Of a stretch of 64,000 nucleotides of DNA, positions 58,563 to 64,000 are shown in pieces (position 1 is the first letter of the stretch; the number at the start of each line of letters is the position of its first letter). The position numbers and the translations under genes were made by a program. The stretch covers positions 124,001 to 188,000 of the forward strand of contig NZ_JACCDD010000005.1 of the NCBI RefSeq assembly GCF_013415115.1, read 5' to 3'. Below the pieces are notes generated by a model, which was given only the letters and a program-made list of their open reading frames with translations, did not search any database and was not told the DNA's origin. The stretch comes from Vreelandella zhaodongensis (GTDB lineage Bacteria; Pseudomonadota; Gammaproteobacteria; Pseudomonadales; Halomonadaceae).

Positions 58563-59690
58563 TTAGCGAGATGGCAGATAGTCCATCGGGTTTTGAGGTT
58601 GACCATCTCGACGCACCTCAAAGTGCAGTTTGACACTGTCTGCATCGCTATCCCCCATAGTGGCGATAACTTCTCCCGCTTCAACAACGTCATTCTCTTT
58701 AACACTTAAGCTATCATTATGCGCATAAGCACTCAGATACTGATCGTTGTGTTTAAGTAGTATTAGGTTACCGTATCCACGCACACCACTACCTGCATAG
58801 ACCACAATACCAGGGCCAGCCGCTTTAACAGGTTGCCCCTTTCGGCCTGCGATATCAATCCCAGCCGTTATTGAACCACCCTGCCCGAACTCGCCTGTCA
58901 CTTGACCAGACGTCGGCCACTGCCAGTTAACATTATCGACTGGCGTGAAGGTACGTGAGGAGCGGTCAACGCTGGCGGTTTGGCTGGACTGAGCCGTCTC
59001 AGTAGGCTGTGTTTCCACCGCGGGCGTCGGCTCTGGTTCAGGGGTCGGCTCTGGTTCAGGGGTCGGCTCTGGTTCAGGGGTCGGCTCTGGTTCAGGGGTC
59101 GGCTCTGGTTCAGGTGTCGGCTCTGGTGTTGGCTCAGGTTCTGGCTCAGGCTGCGTTGACGATGCCGTACTGCTAGTACTATCTGCGACTTGCTGAGCTG
59201 CCGCTACAGATGCCTGTTCAGCTCGTTCAGCCCTCTCGGCCCGCTCAGCCGTTAAACGCTGATTACGTTCAATCGCGCTCTCATCAGGAAGCAGCCAGTC
59301 TAGCTGCTGATCATTGCTGGCCACTGCCGTGGCTTGCTGATCCAGCCCTGTTGCAACAACCCCTGATGATGGACGACTAGGCGCTTGCTCGGATGGCTCG
59401 GCTGACTGACGACTAACCTCAGCAGCACCTTCTCGCAGGGCAATCGTCTGGCCTGGATGAATTTGAAAGGGTGCCTCAATATTATTGATTTTGGCCAGCT
59501 GGCGATAATCAAGATTATGCTGCCACGCGATACCGTACAAGGTGTCACCAGGCTTAACGGTATACTGCGGCGAGCTTTCAACCGCGCGGCGTGCCTCGCT
59601 TAAGTCGCGCACCTGAGGAGTGTTGTGCTGCTGACTAGCACAACCACTAACCGCCAGCGCTAGTACCGACATCATGAAAACCTTACGCAT
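58563..59690 (-). CDS. nlpD: NlpD lipoprotein with LysM and degenerate LytM domain
   Basis: A 375-residue lipoprotein that activates the amidase AmiC in cell separation. ATG 59690 is chosen because the lipobox (LALAVSGC, Cys17) then follows; the frame is open to 59759. LysM covers about 42-86 ([18 protein letters not shown]). A long Pro-Glu-Thr linker contains a tandem repeat. The C-terminal LytM domain (from about 265) has [20 protein letters not shown] in place of the zinc-ligand HxxxD, so it is catalytically dead, as in E. coli NlpD. It is upstream of rpoS, 146 bp away. Confidence 0.95.
   Translation of the reverse strand: MRKVFMMSVLALAVSGCASQQHNTPQVRDLSEARRAVESSPQYTVKPGDTLYGIAWQHNLDYRQLAKINNIEAPFQIHPGQTIALREGAAEVSRQSAEPSEQAPSRPSSGVVATGLDQQATAVASNDQQLDWLLPDESAIERNQRLTAERAERAERAEQASVAAAQQVADSTSSTASSTQPEPEPEPTPEPTPEPEPTPEPEPTPEPEPTPEPEPTPEPEPTPAVETQPTETAQSSQTASVDRSSRTFTPVDNVNWQWPTSGQVTGEFGQGGSITAGIDIAGRKGQPVKAAGPGIVVYAGSGVRGYGNLILLKHNDQYLSAYAHNDSLSVKENDVVEAGEVIATMGDSDADSVKLHFEVRRDGQPQNPMDYLPSR
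59026..59115. repeat. five tandem 18-bp repeats inside nlpD
   Basis: The unit GTCGGCTCTGGTTCAGGG occurs five times head to tail (59026, 59044, 59062, 59080, 59098); the last ends in T instead of G. A diverged copy follows. The coded unit is Pro-Glu-Pro-Glu-Pro-Thr. Near-identity suggests recent slippage and copy-number variation. Confidence 0.92.
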
Positions 59691-59697
59691 TAAAACC

Positions 59698-60669
59698 CTA
59701 CTCCTTTTCAACGCCGCGTGCGTTTCCTGTTGATCTATGCTCGGCATAGTGCACTGCACGACGGTTTAATAACACTACCAATAGTGCGCCTGCTGCCATT
59801 AATGTAATAACGCCTATTGTCTGAGCCGATGCGCCGGACAATACCGCATAGTCACTAGGTAACAGATAACGGTGAGCCAACGGGATCATTTGCCCCTCAG
59901 GACCAAGCTGATAACGCAACAACTCTTTCCAAGGCCATAACACCGGTAACGAGCCAACAATAAATCCAAGCAAAAGCTGCAATGTGGAATCATGGTAACG
60001 GTGCAGTAACCACGACAGCAGCCGTGAGAACAGTGCCAAACCTATAATACACCCCATACCGAACAGCATGATAATACCGATATCGAAACTGCGGATAGCA
60101 CCCATAATGGTGCCATAGAGCCCCATTGTGAGCAGCAAAAAGCTGCCTGAGACGCCAGGAAGCAGCATAGCACTGATAGCAATACAGCCTGCCACCATGA
60201 CAACCAATGCCTCATTACCGATCAGCAACACCAACGGCATCATACCCGGCAGCGCTTTTGCCAACAGCAACCCCATCACCAGCGGCAACAAGTACCAAAT
60301 TTTCCAGCCTCGCCCAGCCCTCCCTACAACAAATGCTGACGCCGCCACCAATCCAAAGAAGAAGCCTTCAATAAGCAGCGGGTGAGCCTCCATCAACCAG
60401 AGTGCTAAATGGGCAACGCTGAATAGGCTAACGCCCACTCCTAACAATAAAGGTAATAAAAAAGCGATGTTCAAATGTTGGGCTAATGCCGACCAACCAC
60501 CACGCCGCCATGCCGTGACAGCAGTGGGGCCGAACTGCTTTATGGTATTGATTAGCTCTTCATAAATACCCGTAATGAAGGCTATAGTGCCACCTGAAAC
60601 CCCGGGCACCGCATCCGCAGCTCCCATACCTGCGCCTTTTAAAAACAATCCTACAAATCGACGCTTCAA
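59698..60669 (-). CDS. DUF368 polytopic membrane protein
   Basis: A 323-residue protein with about eight to nine helices. It opens [20 protein letters not shown] and [19 protein letters not shown], the DUF368 hallmark, and repeats a related element later ([19 protein letters not shown]), an internal duplication. DUF368 proteins have been linked to undecaprenyl-phosphate recycling (PopT) in other bacteria. It starts in the pcm stop (ATGA overlap) and ends 7 bp before nlpD, so it is coexpressed with the pcm-nlpD-rpoS block. Confidence 0.87.
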   Translation of the reverse strand: MKRRFVGLFLKGAGMGAADAVPGVSGGTIAFITGIYEELINTIKQFGPTAVTAWRRGGWSALAQHLNIAFLLPLLLGVGVSLFSVAHLALWLMEAHPLLIEGFFFGLVAASAFVVGRAGRGWKIWYLLPLVMGLLLAKALPGMMPLVLLIGNEALVVMVAGCIAISAMLLPGVSGSFLLLTMGLYGTIMGAIRSFDIGIIMLFGMGCIIGLALFSRLLSWLLHRYHDSTLQLLLGFIVGSLPVLWPWKELLRYQLGPEGQMIPLAHRYLLPSDYAVLSGASAQTIGVITLMAAGALLVVLLNRRAVHYAEHRSTGNARGVEKE

Positions 60670-61343
60670 TCCACCACTCCTTGCAAAAGGGGTACAAAAC
60701 GCACGGGTTCAAGCCGTCGCTTCTCAAAAGCACTGCCCATGCGCTTTATTTGGGTAAGCCACTGACCACCATCGGGCTCTTCCAGAGGCGCAATCAGCAC
60801 GCCATCATGACTCAATTGCTCCAGCAGTGCTTCAGGTAATGTTTGAGCGCAAGCCGTTAACAAAATCACGTCAAAGGGCGCTGCTGCTGGCCAACCTTCT
60901 CCACCATCGGCCACCGCCAGGGTAGCGGGCGCATCAAGCCGCCAAAGTCGCTCTGCAGCGCGCTGATGTAACGCATGAATGCGCTCAACTGAATATAGCG
61001 TTGGCACCAGTCTGGACAGGATCAGTGTTTGATAGCCTGAGCCAGTGCCTACTTCCAGCACACGTTTTGGGTCAGCCCGCAAAACAAGCTCTGTCATTCG
61101 CGCAACTGTCAGAGGTTGCGATAGGGTCTGACCAAACCCAATCGGCAGTGCAGTATCTTCGTAGGCGCGGTGAGCCAGCGCTTCATCCACAAACAAATGC
61201 CGTGGCTCACTGGCCATAACATCGAGCACCCGAGCCTCTTGAATTCCTTGCTGCGCAAGCCGCTCTACCATTCGGTCTCGAGTGCGCTGAGAGGTCATTC
61301 CTCTGCCACGCAGCTCTCTAGGTGACAGTTCAGGCAAAAGCAT
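60666..61343 (-). CDS. pcm: protein-L-isoaspartate O-methyltransferase
   Basis: A 225-residue SAM-dependent enzyme that repairs isoaspartyl damage. The SAM site is [20 protein letters not shown] and the region [20 protein letters not shown] is diagnostic. ATG 61343 has AGGA nine bases upstream and overlaps the end of surE by 14 bases. The ATG at 61298 gives the commoner N-terminus ([13 protein letters not shown]) but has GAGGA too close. Either start is possible. Confidence 0.92.
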   Translation of the reverse strand: MLLPELSPRELRGRGMTSQRTRDRMVERLAQQGIQEARVLDVMASEPRHLFVDEALAHRAYEDTALPIGFGQTLSQPLTVARMTELVLRADPKRVLEVGTGSGYQTLILSRLVPTLYSVERIHALHQRAAERLWRLDAPATLAVADGGEGWPAAAPFDVILLTACAQTLPEALLEQLSHDGVLIAPLEEPDGGQWLTQIKRMGSAFEKRRLEPVRFVPLLQGVVD

Positions 61344-62076
61344 CCAACCAGTCCTGCACATCATTGCGCGCGGGGTGGCGCGTCAAATCGGTTTGAAGGG
61401 GTGTAATCGACACATAACCTGCCTCGATAGCAGCGAAGTCGGTATCCTCGCCATCATCTGCATTGGCCGCTACCGGCGCAATCCAGTAGCGAGTACGCCC
61501 ACGCGGATCTTGCACGGGAACAGGCTTCTCCGCTGGGCCCCGATACCCCAGGCGGGTCACCTTAACACCTTTAATCTCTTCCCAAGGCACGTCCGGCACG
61601 TTGACATTTAGCAACGTGCGAGGCGGTAGCGATAGCTGGTCAGCAGCACCAATTAAGCTGGCAGCTACTTTTCCAGCCGTGCTGAAATACCGATTACCGC
61701 AAAGTGACATGGCAATGGCGGTCATACCTAAGTTACGGCCTTCCATCGCAGCAGCGACCGTTCCTGAATAAAGAACGTCATCGCCAAGATTACTACCATG
61801 ATTAATACCTGAAATAACTAAGTCAGGCCGCTCATCCCAAATCCCGTTGACACCTAAATAGACGCAATCCGCTGGCGTGCCGTCGACACTATAAAAACCG
61901 CTATCAAGGGCGGTTAACGAAAGCGGACGCGAGAGCGTGAGCGAATTGCTGGCACCACTGCGATCGCGGTCAGGTGCTACCACACGCAAATTTGCATGAG
62001 CCATTAATGCGTCATGCAGCGCCCGCAGCCCTGGGGCATGAACACCATCGTCATTGGAAAGCAGTAGTCGCCGCAT
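61330..62076 (-). CDS. surE: 5'/3'-nucleotidase SurE
   Basis: A 248-residue metal-dependent phosphatase. ATG 62076 is supported by AAGGAG six bases upstream. It opens [20 protein letters not shown] with the acidic DD metal ligands, and includes [20 protein letters not shown] and [11 protein letters not shown]. It lies in the usual surE-pcm-nlpD-rpoS order and overlaps pcm. Confidence 0.96.
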   Translation of the reverse strand: MRRLLLSNDDGVHAPGLRALHDALMAHANLRVVAPDRDRSGASNSLTLSRPLSLTALDSGFYSVDGTPADCVYLGVNGIWDERPDLVISGINHGSNLGDDVLYSGTVAAAMEGRNLGMTAIAMSLCGNRYFSTAGKVAASLIGAADQLSLPPRTLLNVNVPDVPWEEIKGVKVTRLGYRGPAEKPVPVQDPRGRTRYWIAPVAANADDGEDTDFAAIEAGYVSITPLQTDLTRHPARNDVQDWLDAFA

Positions 62077-62086
62077 CAGCGTCTCC

Positions 62087-63127
62087 TTAATCAAAATCAG
62101 GGTGGTGAATTAGCTCACTGATAACGGCCGTTGCAAAGCTTCCTCGCGGCAAGCCAAACGAGAGTAGCACGGCTTCTGGCTCCCAGGTCAGCTGCGGCGA
62201 AATTAGTCGAGCACGCAACGCTCGGTGCGCCCTTTTCACGCCACTATCGACTAACCCTTTGCACAGCGTGGGATGGCGCTCCATCAGTTGCATTTCATAA
62301 GGAGCTACCTGCAAAGCAGCATGCTCACCTACTCCCCAAAGCACCCCCGTTGGGTGGATATCAAGCTCCACCGCTCGCTCTAATAGGCGCTCATCTACCG
62401 TATCAACCGTAAAAACGCTTTGAGTGCCCTCTAGCATTACCGTATCGCCCGCAACGGGCTGACGCCACGTACCATCACCCAAGCGCTCACTTAATAACTC
62501 ATTAAACAAAAAGCTGCGGGCGGTGGAAAGCAGCATCCCTTGGCGATCATCGCGCTTGCGCCAGCCTTTGGCTAATAGCACTTGTGCACGCTGTAAATTG
62601 CGCCCCTCACGTCCAAAGCGCTGGGGACCAAAATAATTGGGAATACCTTGGCGACAAAGCGCTTCCCAACGATCAACAAAACGCCCCCCCTGAAGCGCTT
62701 CTCCACTAACCCGTAACGTGAAGTGGTTCGTACGATGAACACCGCGCTTTAGCTTTCGGGGGTGCCTCGCCTGCTCTAACACCGTAACACCCAATGCCGC
62801 TAATGATGCGCCCAAATCGCTTGGCGCCTCACGACCGGGTAAATGAACACTCAACCACTGCCGCGTCACTGCTACGCGATCTTTCATGCCGGAATAGCCG
62901 ATATCCCGCGGCGTTACACCACACAGTCGGCTAACGCTCTTGACCACATCCAGTGTGGTTTGATGGCGTTTTTCAAGCCGCAACCACAGATGTTCACCGT
63001 GATCTTCAGGCATAAAATCCAGCTGCTCATCGACAATAAAATCCTCTGGACGGGCTCGGTAACAACCCGGCTTAGGCGTACCAAACTCAGCGTCCAAGAA
63101 GCGCCGCCAAGCGGGTAAATTAGGCAT
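62087..63127 (-). CDS. truD: tRNA pseudouridine(13) synthase
   Basis: A 346-residue enzyme. ATG 63127 overlaps the ispF stop (ATGCCTAA) with GAGG upstream; the frame is open to 63148. The catalytic Asp is in [18 protein letters not shown]. The [15 protein letters not shown] segment and the [12 protein letters not shown] segment are characteristic. It is 10 bp upstream of surE. Confidence 0.95.
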   Translation of the reverse strand: MPNLPAWRRFLDAEFGTPKPGCYRARPEDFIVDEQLDFMPEDHGEHLWLRLEKRHQTTLDVVKSVSRLCGVTPRDIGYSGMKDRVAVTRQWLSVHLPGREAPSDLGASLAALGVTVLEQARHPRKLKRGVHRTNHFTLRVSGEALQGGRFVDRWEALCRQGIPNYFGPQRFGREGRNLQRAQVLLAKGWRKRDDRQGMLLSTARSFLFNELLSERLGDGTWRQPVAGDTVMLEGTQSVFTVDTVDERLLERAVELDIHPTGVLWGVGEHAALQVAPYEMQLMERHPTLCKGLVDSGVKRAHRALRARLISPQLTWEPEAVLLSFGLPRGSFATAVISELIHHPDFD

Positions 63128-63608
63128 GCAACGCCTCGTGCTGCTCAATCAGTACCACAGCTTCAGCTGCAATCCCTTCGCCTCGCCCGGTAAACCCAAG
63201 CCGCTCGGTCGTGGTCGCTTTAACATTCACCTGACCGAGACTAATACCTAAATCTTCTGAAATCACCTTGCGCATGGCTTCTATGTGCGGGGCCATTTTA
63301 GGGGCTTGTGCCATTAACGTGGCATCCAGGTTAATGACGCAAAACCCTTCTGCACGAACCAGCTGAACCACATGGCGCAGAAGAGCACGACTATCCGCCC
63401 CAGCCCATTCAGGGTCGGTATCGGGGAAATGCCGCCCGATATCGCCAAGCGCACAGGCACCCAGCAGTGCGTCACTGACAGCATGTAGTAATACATCGCC
63501 ATCCGAGTGGGCAATAAAGCCGTGCTCAAACGGCAACTTAACGCCACCAATCATCAAATGATCACCAGTGCCAAACCGGTGCACGTCAAATCCGTGGCCA
63601 ATTCGCAT
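63120..63608 (-). CDS. ispF: 2-C-methyl-D-erythritol 2,4-cyclodiphosphate synthase
   Basis: A 162-residue trimeric zinc enzyme of the non-mevalonate isoprenoid pathway. ATG 63608 has AAAGGAG seven bases upstream. It opens [20 protein letters not shown], whose Asp and His bind zinc, then [18 protein letters not shown] and [13 protein letters not shown]. It follows ispD with 12 bp between; the two enzymes act two steps apart. Confidence 0.97.
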   Translation of the reverse strand: MRIGHGFDVHRFGTGDHLMIGGVKLPFEHGFIAHSDGDVLLHAVSDALLGACALGDIGRHFPDTDPEWAGADSRALLRHVVQLVRAEGFCVINLDATLMAQAPKMAPHIEAMRKVISEDLGISLGQVNVKATTTERLGFTGRGEGIAAEAVVLIEQHEALHA

Positions 63609-63620
63609 TAACAACTCCTT

Positions 63621-64000
63621 TCAGAGACTTGTGCCAGAGCCTTGGGCCGCTTGTGAAGCCATGATTGCGGCAGCAAGGGCAAGGTCATCGGGGTGGGTTA
63701 TCTTGAGATTATCACGCCGTCCGCTAACTAATCTTGGCGCTTCACCCAGCGCTTCAACTGCTGACGCTTCATCCGTCACAACGCGCTGATGATCGACTGC
63801 ATGCTCAAGCGCCTGGCGCAACAAGGCATAGCGAAAGCCTTGTGGCGTTAACGCATGCCATAAACCGTCTCGTGACTCTGTTGCAGTACTCAACTGTTCA
63901 GCATTAGCGCGCTTCATGGTATCAGCCACTGGCATGGCTAAGAGCGCACCACTTGGGTGCTCATTAGCCGCATGGAGAAGTGCTAATAAGTCAGCCGATG
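63621..64000 (-). CDS. ispD: 2-C-methyl-D-erythritol 4-phosphate cytidylyltransferase, C-terminal part (5' end outside window)
   Basis: The frame is open from the window edge to the stop at 63621. The first visible residues (SADLLALLHAANEHPSGALL, then AMPVADTMKRANAEQLSTAT) match the central IspD region with the conserved PxxDTxK element. HALTPQGFRYALLRQALEHA, VTDEASAVEALGEAPRLVSG and NLKITHPDDLALA are typical of the C-terminal half. About 125 residues are present; roughly the N-terminal half with the CTP-binding motif lies to the right. Confidence 0.95.
   Translation of the reverse strand, partial: SADLLALLHAANEHPSGALLAMPVADTMKRANAEQLSTATESRDGLWHALTPQGFRYALLRQALEHAVDHQRVVTDEASAVEALGEAPRLVSGRRDNLKITHPDDLALAAAIMASQAAQGSGTSL

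Noticed and set aside
59026-59115. CRISPR array
   Set aside because: The repeats are contiguous 18-mers without spacers and lie in the nlpD coding frame.

Overview
This window is a chromosomal segment of a gammaproteobacterium, most likely a member of the Halomonadaceae (Halomonas/Vreelandella). The evidence is the gene order of the conserved blocks (rpsU-dnaG-rpoD with divergent tsaD; lptD-surA-pdxA-rsmA-apaG-apaH-cca; ispD-ispF-truD-surE-pcm-DUF368-nlpD-rpoS), the protein sequences, the BCCT osmolyte transporter and the AmgK/MurU recycling pair. The genus call is inference from sequence character; no database was searched.

Positions 1-6166 are accessory DNA. They hold two Crp/Fnr regulators (the first cut by the window edge), an exported ankyrin-repeat protein, a complete RHH/RelE-type toxin-antitoxin pair, a second module reduced to a NadS-like antitoxin behind a decayed toxin, and an XRE-ImmA/IrrE protease gene overlapping a PIN-domain RNase gene. 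This region ends at the 3' end of a tRNA-Ile2(CAU) gene (6167-6243, minus strand), a common type of integration site. A degenerate copy of the tRNA anticodon arm lies about 50 bp beyond the tRNA 3' end.

Positions 6371-15450 hold a YceI-like protein and an iron/siderophore uptake locus: binding protein, two FecCD permeases, ATPase, an ABC exporter behind them, and a divergent TonB-dependent receptor, with Fur-box-like sites in the divergent intergenic region. Positions 15631-24484 hold a LysR regulator, an AEC-family carrier, a PQQ-type sugar dehydrogenase, a histidine kinase with an NtrC-type response regulator, a small acidic lipoprotein and a BCCT transporter. Positions 24531-36763 hold a DnaQ-like exonuclease with a cNMP/CBS/DUF294 protein, a DUF4168 protein, an EamA permease, MtgA, the glutathione-dependent formaldehyde pathway (FrmA, FghA) with a divergent LysR gene, L-serine dehydratase, an unrecognised six-helix membrane protein and an AbgT-family transporter.

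Positions 36838-64000 are mainly core genome: the macromolecular synthesis operon (S21, primase, sigma-70), TsaD, PlsY, FolB-FolK, the CCA enzyme, ApaH/ApaG, RsmA, PdxA, SurA, LptD, AmgK-MurU, an OsmC protein, SpeD, an LpxL-type acyltransferase, alanine racemase, and the rpoS block back to a partial ispD at the right edge. Both main sigma factors, RpoD and RpoS, lie about 20 kb apart.

No clearly new large system is visible. The observations most worth a second look are the XRE-ImmA/PIN pair with its operator-like repeats, the decayed toxin-antitoxin module at the tRNA boundary, a SurA with one parvulin domain instead of two, a CCA enzyme without an HD domain, a DnaQ-like exonuclease with Glu in place of the ExoII Asp, an acidic repeat lipoprotein beside the two-component system, and the 18-bp repeat tract in nlpD.
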